Below are positions 33,277-43,920 of a stretch of 64,000 bases of DNA, one piece after another (the first letter of the stretch is position 1; each line of letters begins with the position of its first letter). A model generated the notes under the pieces. The model did not search any database and was not told the DNA's origin. It was given only the letters and a program-made list of their open reading frames with translations. Source of the stretch: Phytopythium helicoides (lineage: Eukaryota; Oomycota; Peronosporomycetes; Pythiales; Pythiaceae); contig JANFNE010000006.1 of the NCBI GenBank assembly GCA_024867545.1, positions 930,001 to 994,000 of the forward strand, written 5' to 3'. Both the position numbers and the translations under genes were made by a program.

Positions 33277-34929
33277 CTACACGAGCTCAAGAGCATCGAA
33301 CACGACCGACGCATGTAGGAACGTCTCAGCAGGGTCCGAGGCTCCGCTGGCAATCGTAAGCTTGATCGAGTTCGATCCCGTGACAAGGGCACTCGCCGGA
33401 ATAGAGTACTCGTACAGCTTGTAGTTGCCGAAGGTGACACCGCGCGTGACACCGCGAGTCTTGACCGCGACAGAGGCTGGCACTGCAGGCGTGTACTTGC
33501 CGTTAACCGTGATGCTGTTACGCGCACTGCTTTGAGCGAGCGTCAGTCCGATCTTGAGTGTCTTGGCTGTCGACGCCTGGGCACTTGTAAGCGAGAACGT
33601 GATGGTGATAGGGTCGTTGACACCGCGGAACTGCGCCATCGGAAACGAACTGGCCGAGTCCGTGCCAGCCTTGAACGTGATGGGTTTCCAGGCCGACATG
33701 CGGTAGTCGCTCGGGTGCATCTTGTGGATCTTGTCGGCGTTCAGGAATCCGTCAGGCGTGCCGTCCCACGTACCGATGCGCCAGATTGGGCTGCTCACAA
33801 GCGAGTACGTCACCGCCGCGTTCGACTTGGTGGTCGCACCAGCCGTCACAACGACGTTTGACACACTAGCGACCTCGAGCTGCTTCTTGAACACCTTCAT
33901 CGTGTAGGTGCCGGGCTTCATCTTCGGCGAGTTGAACGTGCGGACGCCAGCCGACAGCTTGGTCCAGTACTGCGCTGCAGAGTTGCTCCAGGTCACGACA
34001 ACCGTGTCGCTCGAGCCGATGACGCTCTTGGAGTCCGTGATGGAGCCTGATACCGATCCACGCTTGGAGTCCGGGACAAAGCCCGTGAGAGTGAGGGACT
34101 GGAAGAAGCTGAAGTCGACCGACGAGGCGGCTGAGCTCGAACTGGTGCTCGAGGCTCCGACCACCATCGCGTACGGGCCGTGGAAGCCGTAGCGGTAGTC
34201 TTCGATACGAGTGTGGTCCGAGTTCATGTAGAACGTTAGCTCGTTGGACTCGTCGACCTTGTTGTTAATGTCACGGAAGAATGGGCCACCCGACGAGGTC
34301 TCGTACGCGCGGTCAGACATGACTAGGTACACGCTCGCAGCCGAGTTCGACACGCCATGGACGTTGTCGTCCATGAACTGCACACCCGAGTAGAACTTGG
34401 AGATGGTCTGGTTCTTGCTGGTGGCGTACACATCCTCAGCCTCGATCGCGTGGACGCCCGAGACCATTTCGACCTCGGGACCAACACCCGAGCTCATGAC
34501 AGACTTGTCCATTCGCACGATGAAGCGCATCTCGGGCAGCGAAGTAGAGGCACCCGATGCGTGGTTCGTACCCATGTAGACGGCGTTCTCGTTGGGGCGG
34601 AAGAAGTAGTACTGCGTGATGCCCGTGGCAGACGCGACGCACGTGACTTGAATGGTCTTCTTACTGTCGCTCAGCGTCTCGATCTTGCTCGTTTGCACTG
34701 TGCCGAGACCCGAGTTGATTTGCGTCCCCTTGGACTTGAACTGCAGCTCCTTGCCGTTGTAGGCCATGGAGTTGATATCGCACGTGGACTTCTTCATGGT
34801 GATGACGAGACCAGCGCCCGTCGTGATCACGTACTTGTCCGACGCAGTCGTGAAGCCGAAGCTCGCGGCTTCCACGCCGCCTAGCGCCAGTAGCGCCGTC
34901 GCCATCAGCGTGAGACTACGGCCAAGCAT
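33277..34929 (-). CDS. Secreted rhamnogalacturonate lyase, polysaccharide lyase family 4
   Basis: Cleaves rhamnogalacturonan I of plant pectin by beta-elimination; expected to act outside the cell during plant colonisation or saprotrophic growth. Single exon, 550 aa. A signal peptide is clear (MLGRSLTLMATALLALGGVEA, cleavage near residue 21). The three-domain PL4 layout is visible: a beta-sandwich catalytic part (about 22-260: YYFFRPNENAVYMGTNHAS, MRFIVRMDK, YGFHGPYAMV), a middle fibronectin-like domain (GSVSGSITDS to YTMKVFK) and a C-terminal carbohydrate-binding-like domain starting at WRIGTWDGTPDGFLN, a hallmark of the family. It is intronless, unlike most neighbours. PL4 enzymes are known in fungi, bacteria and plants; transfer into oomycetes is possible but not shown here. 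Confidence 0.87.
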   Translation of the reverse strand: MLGRSLTLMATALLALGGVEAASFGFTTASDKYVITTGAGLVITMKKSTCDINSMAYNGKELQFKSKGTQINSGLGTVQTSKIETLSDSKKTIQVTCVASATGITQYYFFRPNENAVYMGTNHASGASTSLPEMRFIVRMDKSVMSSGVGPEVEMVSGVHAIEAEDVYATSKNQTISKFYSGVQFMDDNVHGVSNSAASVYLVMSDRAYETSSGGPFFRDINNKVDESNELTFYMNSDHTRIEDYRYGFHGPYAMVVGASSTSSSSAASSVDFSFFQSLTLTGFVPDSKRGSVSGSITDSKSVIGSSDTVVVTWSNSAAQYWTKLSAGVRTFNSPKMKPGTYTMKVFKKQLEVASVSNVVVTAGATTKSNAAVTYSLVSSPIWRIGTWDGTPDGFLNADKIHKMHPSDYRMSAWKPITFKAGTDSASSFPMAQFRGVNDPITITFSLTSAQASTAKTLKIGLTLAQSSARNSITVNGKYTPAVPASVAVKTRGVTRGVTFGNYKLYEYSIPASALVTGSNSIKLTIASGASDPAETFLHASVVFDALELV

Positions 34930-35610
34930 ACTAGCGGAGTTGGGTCGGGTCTCGAGGATTACAAGGCGAGTTTAAAAGTGAGACGAGCATGTAAAGAGTT
35001 GGCGAGGAGAAGACACGCGATTTTCTGTCCGCATGGACCGTACACTTGTGATCTGTTCAACAAACAGAGACGGGGGAGACTACCTATACTTACCTCAAGT
35101 GATTGACGTTCAGACAGCAAAACCAGATGCGACGTCACGAACACCATATCTTGCACGGCTACCAGGCGAAGGATGGGAGCTTGAGTACAGTACATACAGT
35201 AGTATCAATAGTTGCTGCGTTGCAGTGCCTGCACAATCTCTACAAGTCCTCGACCGGGTGATGGGCCTCCGCGCCGGTCGACTTTCCATGCAACGCAAAG
35301 CAACAGGTCGCTGCGAGCCTCACAATCGTCGCGAGGGACCTCCGCATCATACGAAGAGGGGTGTACACTGTACGAAGTGCGTGGGGATTGGCGCAGTTCG
35401 GCGCAATCGGATGGTTCAATGAATCTTCATGCCATCAATGTGACAAGGGCACGACCACAGCGACCAGGTACAAATTCAATGTCAAGGCTTGTGAATCTTC
35501 ACGCCCACCAAAAGAAAGCTGTACCGTAGCGACTTTGCATTAATGCATTTGGTTACTCACCTCTAGTGTCATCGCGTGTGACCCATCCTGTGCGATGCAG
35601 GCCACAGCTC
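34930..35610. other. Intergenic region upstream of the rhamnogalacturonate lyase
   Basis: 681 nt between two minus-strand genes: promoter of the lyase (right of 34929) and the 3' end of the lipase gene. A plus-strand open frame (35033-35422) begins with ATG but has no family signal or hydrophobic pattern and is not called. No CCAAT box is seen near the lyase start. Confidence 0.4.
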
Positions 35611-38600
35611 CTACAGCTCGTAGTAGCACCGGTCGCACACGCGGACTGGCACATTGATGCCGAACTCGGGAATCGATTTGAGCTTCTCAGAGCATCCCTC
35701 GCAGACAAGACACCCACAGCGCCGGCAGTTGTGCTGGTCACGATTCTGCTGCGCTTCACTTGATGAAGTCGAATTCCAAGTGAAGGGCGAGTCGCAGCAC
35801 ATGCAACGAGTCTTCGTACCAAACGGTACCCATTCTGGTAGCTTCGGCTTCATGCGCCTAGCGTCGCGCGCGATACGCAACGCACTCAGGTAGCTGCGTC
35901 CCAGATGATCGCTCAGCATGTTTTGCTGGATGGGGATGTGCGCGAGCGCTTCGCACCTGCGGTCAACATGGACAGCCTCGTAGACCCCCTTGTTGAAGTA
36001 GATATGAGTAATACGCCCAGGGATGTAGAGCTCTTTTGGATCCTCGACCAAGTTTTTCACGAGCTCGTTCAGCACCTTCGTCTCAGCAGCCTTCTCTTCA
36101 GCACTCGGAGCCAGTGCCTTGTCCTCATCCGTGCCGCCGTCGGCACTTTCAAGTTTCTCGATCAAGTTGCTTCGTGTCAGTGTCCACGAATCAGATGGCG
36201 CCTCAGTTGGAATCTTCCCTTCAAAATCACCATCGGTAGTCTGTTGATCTTGAGCCGCCTCAGCTTCCGTAGTTGTCAGGTTCGATACATCCTGAGTCTC
36301 GGCCGAGGCATTATTAGCAAGCTTTCCTTTCTTCATATCTGCTTGCTCTTTGGCCCATTCACGGTTACGTGGGGCCCACAAAGTCTTCATGCGGTCTTTT
36401 ACTGCTTCGAAATCTTCGTTTGCTGTTTCTCTCCAGCATCCTTTAAAGTCACGAAGCCGTCTCACGAGCTTAACCGCGTTGGACGCCTTGGCACGAGGAA
36501 CACAGTCGTCGCGTAGCACGATGGAGTGAACAAAGTCGTTGCATGAGTCAGCTACGCTGAAATTGAGGCACGCAGGGATAGCGTAGGCGTAACACTGGAG
36601 GTCTGCAAATTCCTTCTGGAGCATGATTGACAGTAGAGCAGCACAACCGGCGCCTAGAGAGTGACCTGCGAACACGATGTGATAACCTTCATTGTGGAGA
36701 ATACGCAGAGACTTGACGATGCGGTCTTTGATCCACATGGACGCTTTCAGCATGCCATTGTGCGCAAACGCATCGACAAAGCCACCAGGCGTATCCTCCG
36801 GCGATTCGGTCGCAGAGCTCCCAAAACCTTCAGGATGTGCTTGAATATCAGTGAGAAGGTCTTGAACAGACTTTGACCCGCGAATGAGGACTAACGCCGT
36901 CTTAGTTTCCTTGCTGCCAAGCAAAGCGTAGGATGGGTATCGAACATCTTGGTTCTGCACATGTGCATAAATCAAAGAAAAGCCTTGTAGCTTGCTCAGC
37001 CGCTGAATATCGAGCACATCCAATTCGTAGATTGCGTGGAGTGCTAGCGGTGCATACTTGAGAGCATTTGCGAGAAACTCGTCAGAGACAGGAGGACAAC
37101 CGGCATGGTCTTCTTGTTCTGCTGACGGATTTGCACCCCGCTCGCCACGATTCATTGCCATAAAATAGTACATTCCGATAGCTGCGTCCTGGAATCCCAA
37201 GTCTCCAATGTCTCCAATGAGGCTTTTCAACGTTGTGAACGATTGCATGAACTCGTTGCGAAGGATAAACCCAATGAGTCCAGCGCGTCCGTATTTTCGC
37301 AAGAAGTCGGCACTGACGACCGCCATCTTTGCAGTTGCGCCAATAGGGACGGATTTTGCGGCCACTAGTGTTCCTTCTGCAGCTCGCATGATTTTGTCGA
37401 CCGCTGTATCGGTTGCCGTGCTGTAATACATAATCAATTTGTCCTGGAAAAAGTCCTGAACACGCTCCCCTCGCCACTGAACGAGTTGCTGATCTATCTT
37501 CTCCTTCAAGATAAAGTTGCAGTTCGCACAAAGCTTCGACGGAACTGACTGTCCAAACGCTCGAATCACATCGGAATGGGGGAGATCATCGCGACAAAAA
37601 GACTCAGAGCAGTACCCACACTGGTAACGAAACTTGGTCATACCAAACTCTGCACCACATTGCTTGCATGTTTTTAGGTTGGTGGGCTCTGGTGGGGATA
37701 AATATCGCGGAGCATCGTTGGCACAGCAGGTCACAAGGCTCCGCTCAAAAGGACCCAGGTCCGGAAACCGCTTGGACAGCATTGAAAGCACCTCGGTGGT
37801 CTCTTCGTCTCCACCTTGGGTAGAGCCGCTGGATATGCGTGGTTGATTCGGGTTTTGTGGGTCCGCTGTGATAGCAGCCACCGTTGCAGCCTGCGCAATC
37901 TCGTACCCATATAACGACACTTCCTTGATAGATTGTACAGTGCCCACCACCGCCTGCTTGGATGATTCCCCTGCGAGGCTGATCACAGAGGTGGGCAGCG
38001 ATATTGCAGCTGCAGAAATCTTGCCAAAAAATCCCGTAGATTTATCAGCTTCCTTTTTGGTTGGCGACTTCTGGCGACGTCCGGGGGTCTTGGAGGAAGG
38101 AAAAAGTTCCTCACTCTCCTTCGCGACAGCACTCGGAAATAATGTGTCTGGGCCGTCCTTGTCACTCGACTCGGACGACTTCTCCTTCCCAACCTGCTGC
38201 TCGGCCTGTTGCTCGTCTGGCTTCGCGGGTGTAGAAGCCAAGCCAAATAGCGAGCTCCACCCTCCCGCCTGCTCCTCCATGACTATCGACGCTTGCTCAC
38301 CACTGCCCGCACCACCATCTCCATTCGCTTCACCAGGCTTATGGCCGAGCCAGACGCGCGTGCGCACCACGGAGCTGCGTGCCTTCTTGCCAAGCTCGCC
38401 GTGGAAGCTCGTGCCGTAGAGCCATCCCTCCTCGTCGTAGTCCTCGGCCTTGTATACCTGCCATTCGAGCTCGCGCTGCTCGTCCTTGCTCGCGCACTTT
38501 TCCCGTGTCGCTGTGCACCACGCCGGCGGGTCGTCCGCGTTCAGCCGCGCCGACCAGCCCTGTCATCGAGAAACGGACGCGTTAGCCTTTCCTTATTTTC

Positions 38601-38721
38601 GCTCTTTCCTTGCAGCGCACTGAGGAGTAGTCGCAAAGCGAGGCTTTGGCCACTAGTAGAGCGTCGAGAGGCCTACCAGGATCGGGTACCAGCGCTGGTT
38701 CTCGATCACCTCCACGGCCAT
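35611..38721 (-). CDS. DysF / FYVE / class 3 lipase / FYVE multidomain protein
   Basis: Probable PI3P-targeted lipase of endosomal or vacuolar membranes. Two exons (minus): 38721-38677 and 38559-35611; 997 aa. The start region (NQRWYPIL|GWSARLNADDPPAW ... ELEWQVYKAEDYDEEGWLYGTSF, residues about 8-65) has the paired W/Y pattern of dysferlin-type DysF domains; the intron cuts inside it. A first FYVE-like zinc finger (CKQCGAEF ... FRYQCGYCSESFCRDDL ... CANC) spans about 290-363. The lipase core has GHSLGAGCAALL, with nucleophile Ser near residue 646 and downstream DDCVPRAK (candidate acid). The C-terminus holds a second FYVE-like finger (CMCCDSPF ... HNCRRCGCLVCEGCS ... RVCDRCYYEL, about 923-993). 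The canonical FYVE basic patch (R-R-H-H-C-R) is HNCRRCG, so phosphoinositide binding is not certain. The long acidic/Ser linker is disordered. Confidence 0.82.
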
Positions 38722-38850
38722 CGCGCTCGCCGCCAGGACGATCTCCGACTGCCGCCTGTCGCGATCTGCGCGGGTTGCTGTTTCTTCAGTTGGGAGAAAG
38801 TGGATCTGATTGTGAGAAAATCCGCTTTTTCGGATGAATGGAGCGTTCTG

Positions 38851-38855
38851 ATTGG
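38851..38855 (-). promoter_or_regulatory. CCAAT box upstream of the DysF/FYVE/lipase gene
   Basis: ATTGG on the plus strand (CCAAT on the gene strand) lies 130 nt before the start codon at 38721, the same distance range as CCAAT boxes at other genes in the window. Confidence 0.35.
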
Positions 38856-38977
38856 CGGATTATGAGCAACGGATAATTTTGGAGGCGAGGAATGATGGTG
38901 GCGCTGCAACTGCCATCAAGACTGCGGCACCACGATGGGACGCTACTTGGTACATTTACATGAAGTGGCTGTTGAAG

Positions 38978-39850
38978 CTACAGGTCGGTGCCGTCCAGGT
39001 CGTCGAAGGCGCTGTCGATCTGGTCCCACAGCGAGTTGGCCGTCTCGAACGGGTCTGCTGTGGGGTCGACCTCGAACCGGACGACGGTCTGTTTGGCTGG
39101 CACGTGGATGTCTGTTCCATCCCATGCCAAGTTAGAGCTTGCACTACGAAACTCCACCACTCCGTAAAAGCTCGCACCGCCAGCGATCTTGTCGCCACTG
39201 AAGTCCCACTTGATGCCGGTAACGGACGCGTACAGGCTCATCTGGTGTCTGTCCTCAGGGCAGCAGCTCGTAAGCAACGCAGCAGCGCAAGTGCATGCCA
39301 AAAAAGGAAAGAAAAAGCGCGCGTACTTGGCGGCGGGCACCTCGTTCTGGTGCTGCATGGTGTACTCGACGAACTTGAGGCGCGCCTCCTCATACTGGTC
39401 GACAAGCTTGTCGAGCGACTGCTTGGACGACTGCTCGTCCTGCCGGAAGCGCTCGAGCTCCAAGTTCATCTCTCTCCGCAGCGCCTCGAGCTCCTGCAGT
39501 TTGATCTGCAGCTGCTCGTTGCGCGCGCGGGTCGCGCCCTCCTTGTCCTCCCACTCGCGCAGATTCACCAGCAGATCTGCCAAAGCCGTCAGCCCCCACT
39601 CCACCGCTCCCAACCAGTCGCCAGCTAGCGCCAACGCACGCTGCAGCTGCCGCTCGGACGCCGCCTGGCGCGCGTCGACCTCGGCCGCGATCTCCTTGCG
39701 GCGCTGCACGATGGCGCGCAGCCGCGCCGCGTCGCTCAGCGCGCCCTCCTTGAACATCTGCTCCATGGTCGCGCTGATGGCCACGACCTCGTTCCACGAG
39801 TCGGCGCTGTCGGCGCCGTGGGCCGCGACCGCCGCGCCGCTTCCCTCCAT
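38978..39850 (-). CDS. Spc24-like kinetochore (Ndc80 complex) protein
   Basis: Three exons (minus): 39850-39640, 39576-39327, 39248-38978; 243 aa, frames maintained. A long coiled coil (about residues 30-150, many Glu/Arg/Leu/Gln: ARNEQLQIKLQELEALRREM) is followed by a compact globular C-terminus beginning LYASVTGIKWDF, which resembles the start of the Spc24 globular domain (L-Y-x-x-x-G-I-x-W-D). Spc24 pairs with Spc25 and anchors the Ndc80 complex at kinetochores. The length (about 200-240 aa) and coiled-coil-plus-small-globule plan fit. Motif evidence is limited, so another coiled-coil protein is possible. Its start is 131 nt from the divergent TFIIIC gene, with one CCAAT element between (39961-39965). 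Confidence 0.5.
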   Translation of the reverse strand: MEGSGAAVAAHGADSADSWNEVVAISATMEQMFKEGALSDAARLRAIVQRRKEIAAEVDARQAASERQLQRALALAGDWLGAVEWGLTALADLLVNLREWEDKEGATRARNEQLQIKLQELEALRREMNLELERFRQDEQSSKQSLDKLVDQYEEARLKFVEYTMQHQNEVPAAKYARFFFPFLACTCAAALLTSCCPEDRHQMSLYASVTGIKWDFSGDKIAGGASFYGVVEFRSASSNLAWDGTDIHVPAKQTVVRFEVDPTADPFETANSLWDQIDSAFDDLDGTDL

Positions 39851-39981
39851 TTCCGCCGCGTTTTCAAATGCAAAAGATGCCTCGCAAATCGATGCCGCTC
39901 AGAAGACCTTCGCGCGACATGCGCCGTGGATGGACCGAGGTGGCGTGTTGACAGTCGGCAATTGGATCCGAGACAGGCGGC

Positions 39982-42900
39982 ATGTCGTACTTCCGGTCGC
40001 TGCTGGAGGCCGCCATGGGCGACGGCGACATGCCCACGAACCTCGAGCAGTACGAGGAGGCGGCGGGGCGTGCGGACGGGCAGGAGCCGAGTCTGTTCGA
40101 TGCGATGGACGACGACGGCGACCAGAGCCGCGGTGCGTTCGTGGGAAGGTTGCTTTTTTTCCCACAACCTACGCGGTGCTCATGGACAGCACGTGCAGAT
40201 GAAGGAGACGGGAGTGACGACGCGTACGAGCCGCAGTCGAGCGAGGAGGAGGAAGAGGAGGAGCGAAGGCGACCGCGCGCGGCCGAAGTGGAGGAGGAGG
40301 AGGACTCGGATATTGAGCGCCAGGTAGCGCGCAGCAGACATTGGTGGATTGGAGGCTAGGCTGGTACTAACGAAGTGGTAGCGCAGCTGTGGGGACGATC
40401 CAGAAGGAAGAAGCGAGCCGGGTCCAGGCGCAGACGAGGTGGAGCAGCGCGGAAGCGCAGTGTAGTGGCGACCAAGGTCCCGCCTGAGCTCGCAAGCGTG
40501 CTCGGCGAGGCTAACATGCTGTACGCATCGCACCAGTATGACGAGGCTATTTTGCTGCTCAAAGACTTTATCAAGAAGGCGCCGACAATCCCGGACCCAT
40601 ACCACACGCTCGGCATGATTTACGAGGACCGGCAAGACCGCACTAAAGCGCTGCAGTTCTTCCTCATTGCGTGCACCTTGACGCCACAGGATGCAGACCT
40701 TTGGAAGCGGGTCGGTCGTATCGCAAAAGATGAAAACAACCTGGACCAAGCTCTGTTTTGCTTCAAGAAAGCAAGTAGCGCGGATCCTAAAGACAAGGAG
40801 GCCCTGTTCAGCTACGCCGAGCTCTGCCGCGAGCAGGGTGATAACCGGCGGGCAGCCGAAGTTTTCAAGAAACTCACCGCGCTCCTCCCAAATGACCTAT
40901 CGCTGTGGATGCAGATCGCAGAAGCGTATCATTGTAATGACCAAGAAGAAGAGGCGGTAAATGCACTCAAGACATGTATAGAGAAGGCAGCAGCGATTGA
41001 GCCAGCAATGCGGCACCACTCTTCCAAATACGAGCTGAATGCAGTCAATATGCTTGCAGATCTGTTCATTACGCTTAAAAAGTACCGCGATGCAATCACT
41101 GTTATCCACGATCTAGACGCTCGCAACGCAGCAGCACAAGAGGCGGGTTTGACTGATGGAGACGCCTGGGGCTTGCCACTCGACATTGCAGTCAAGTACG
41201 GTATTTGCCACTTGTTTGAGCGCGACTTTGCAACGGCCGAGTCCATGTTCAGCCATCTCTTTACACAGGATGTCGAAGTGTTTGGAGATCTATATCTCGA
41301 CGTCGCTGATGCGTATATTGCTCTTGGTGGCCAGGATCAACGCGCTGCGGAGATCCTGTACCATTTACTCGGTCGAGAAGAGTTCCCTTTAGAGCAGATT
41401 TGGGTCAAATATGCCGAGTGCCACGATCGTCTCGGAATGTATGACGTCGCCGTCGAGTTCTACGAGAAGGCCCTTGCACGCCAGTTCAACTCTCGCCCAG
41501 AACTTAATGTAGACCCAGCGTTGATGCTGAAAGCAATGCAGGCGACAAGGAAAAAGAAGACTCCACTGCATGGCATCTCAATGCTGACAAAGTATTTGCC
41601 CGAGACAATGGAGCCTCCTATTCGTCCATATTGGGTTCGACCTGCGAAGCCGAAGAGATCAAAGAAGAAAAGAGTTGGTGGCGATGATGGAATTGATCCA
41701 TCGTCATTAGGAAAGGATGGTAATCCAGATGACGATGACGATGAGGAAGACGAGGAGGACGAGGAAGACGAGGAAGAGGACGAGGAGAGTGCTCGATTGC
41801 AGACCGCAGATGATCCGTCCCTTTCGCCGGAAGCAATGGAGAACGGAGTTCGACTGAAATTGATGATCGAGTGGGGACACCTAAAAAAGCAAGCTGGTGA
41901 ACCGGATATACTCTGCAAAGTTGGCATCCCGATCATTCTCACCTCGCTCAGCCAGACTTCATTTCGTTTGTCGGGTCGCGGAACTAATTCCTCCGAGTCT
42001 CGAGAAGTCATCTCGCCTGCAGATGCACAGTCGATGGGGTTCCAAGTGCTCAAGTCTGAGTACCTCGTGGATATTAATGATCCCGTGGAACGCGAGTCTT
42101 TCTTGGGCATCGTTTTGCGAGTCGCTCAACAGATCATTATTTCCCGTGCTCTCGGAGAACAAGAGTACTACAATTTGGTGATCGATGTCGCGCAGACGCT
42201 TACTGAGCTTGGAAAGCATGTGGCCGCGATTGAACTACTCACGGATGTGAATACATCTGACAAAATAGTACAACCAGAGCTCCGATTTGAGTTGCGGTTC
42301 GTAGCTCTCGTGATTGCGCTCGAGTTCAAGGAACATCGCATGGCTTATGAGTGCGCACGACTCAACATCATCGAAGACCCACGGAACCTTGGCTACTGGA
42401 ACCTGTTCTCTCGAGTGATCGCCATTACGGGCGTATTCTCGTGGCACCAGAAATTCCTCGCAAAGCTGCTGCGCGATGATCCAGATAGCTACCCAGCAAT
42501 TCTTCTTGCCGGTCATCAATCTTCTGCATGGGATATCGCGTCTCTGACTGTCGGGGAGCTGACACTGGCGCATCAAAAGCACCCGACAGACCCACTGACT
42601 TTATTTTGCATCGGATTGGCATTCTTGTCGGCTTCGATGCAGCGGACAATTAACGACCGGCAACACACCGTGATGAAGGCATTCGCTTTTCTCCAGCAGT
42701 ACCAGAGCGTTCGAGTGGAGAATCCAAGCGAAATCGACGAAGACTATCGCAAGGTCGAAGCGTGGTATAATATTGGCCGTGCACACCAGCAACTGGTACT
42801 TTTGCTGTGGTGAGAAGTTGCAGCGCCACTCGTTAGCTAACACAGTGCTGTTGCTGTCAAACAGGGGCTGTTCCACTTGGCGATCCCGATGTATGAGCGG

Positions 42901-43141
42901 GTGCTGCGGTTTTTCGAGATTAGTGAGCGCGAGGGCCGCAAGATTCCTGAGGAGTATATGCTCTCGCGAGAGACAGCCTACAACCTCTCGCTCATCTATA
43001 AACACAGGTGAGGATGTGGAAGCGTTTGGCACTGGTGCTGGAATGAAGAATTGACGACGTGGTCTGGTGCTCATAACGTATTGCAGCGGCGCTGACGACC
43101 TCGCGCGCTACTTGATTGCCAAGCATCTGACGCTTGATTAG
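39982..43141 (+). CDS. GTF3C3: TFIIIC TPR subunit (GTF3C3 / Tfc4-like)
   Basis: Component of TFIIIC, which recognises tRNA and 5S gene promoters for RNA polymerase III. Five exons: 39982-40132, 40190-40323, 40387-42795, 42865-43007, 43087-43141; 963 aa. The N-terminus is acidic (EEEEEEE, EEEEDSD), then a basic segment (RSRRKKRAGSRRRR) and tandem TPRs starting near residue 120 (ANMLYASHQYDEAILLLKDF, PDPYHTLGMIYEDRQDRTKA, DLWKRVGRIAKDENNLDQA), matching the GTF3C3 plan. An acidic break (about 545-570, poly Asp/Glu) separates two TPR arrays, as in Tfc4. The last TPR is spread over the two small 3' exons (YNLSLIYKHSGADDLARYL). Intron 1 (57 nt) is a multiple of three with no stop, so its retention would still give a full protein. 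Confidence 0.85.
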
Positions 43142-43920
43142 ATTTGTTTTGAACTTTTTTCACGGTCCAAGTGCTCGCAAAATCGATTGCGCTGATGACG
43201 ATTGAATTCTGACGCGACTGGGATGATCTTTTCCGTAGTACCACTCACTACCTTTGCTCGACAACGTTCACTGAGATCGAACACATTGACCGCTTCCTTC
43301 TCATGAGGAGAAAACAAAGCCAAGATCCTCGATGGAGCTGTCGTCTAGTAAACGTCCTCCCTGCATGGGTACTCGGCGAGGATGAGGCGCAATTGTACGG
43401 GTACACGATGTTGAAGTGCATCGACGAAGCTGTTGGAACGCGCGCAAAGCCGGGACGAATATCTCTCTCACCGGAACCTAAGTGCGGACACCTTCGCTCC
43501 CCTCGCGCGAGTGTCGACCGCGACTCGTGAGCTTCTCGATGCTGTTCACACAGCAGCTGGAGCTGGTGTCTGCGTACGCCTGCATGGCGCGTAAGCTTAC
43601 GCGAGCGCTTACTGCGCGCTCGCCTTCGCGTGATCGGAATCGTGCCTGACCAGCGTCCTCGGCGCATGTCTCGTCCACGCGGCTCCTTGGCTATGTCCCC
43701 CATTTGAGTGACAACCAGTTAAACGTGAAGCGGTCTCGAATCGAGCGCTGATTGGCTGGCGAATGATGATGCAGACGAATAAGTCGCATTGATTGGCTCG
43801 TCGGCTAGGGGCGCCAGGGCAACTGGTTGCACCCCATCGACCTTCGACTGGCCCTGCTGGACTCATTCCTCCATCTTGGCTCTCGCGCGCAGGTCCAAGG
43901 CCTGGAAGCCCCCGATCGCC
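43142..43920. other. Intergenic region with two CCAAT boxes; no supported gene
   Basis: 779 nt. A minus-strand open frame (43703-43248, 151 codons) is Arg/Ser/His-rich, lacks family signal and overlaps several other open frames, so I do not call it. ATTGG elements at 43751-43755 and 43792-43796 lie 125-170 nt upstream of the acetyltransferase copy 2 start at 43921 and are probably its promoter. Confidence 0.4.
43751..43796 (+). promoter_or_regulatory. Pair of CCAAT boxes upstream of acetyltransferase copy 2
   Basis: Two copies of TGATTGGCT (43749-43757 and 43790-43798) with the same flanks, spaced 41 nt apart, about four helical turns. The extended match beyond the core pentamer supports a real element. 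The same extended form TGATTGGC occurs at 26330, 26498 and 38849. Confidence 0.5.

Noticed and set aside
35033..35422. 129-codon plus-strand open frame upstream of the lyase
   Set aside because: No recognisable features and it lies in an expected promoter region.
43248..43703. 151-codon minus-strand open frame between TFIIIC and acetyltransferase copy 2
   Set aside because: No family signal, several competing frames, and it covers the likely promoter.
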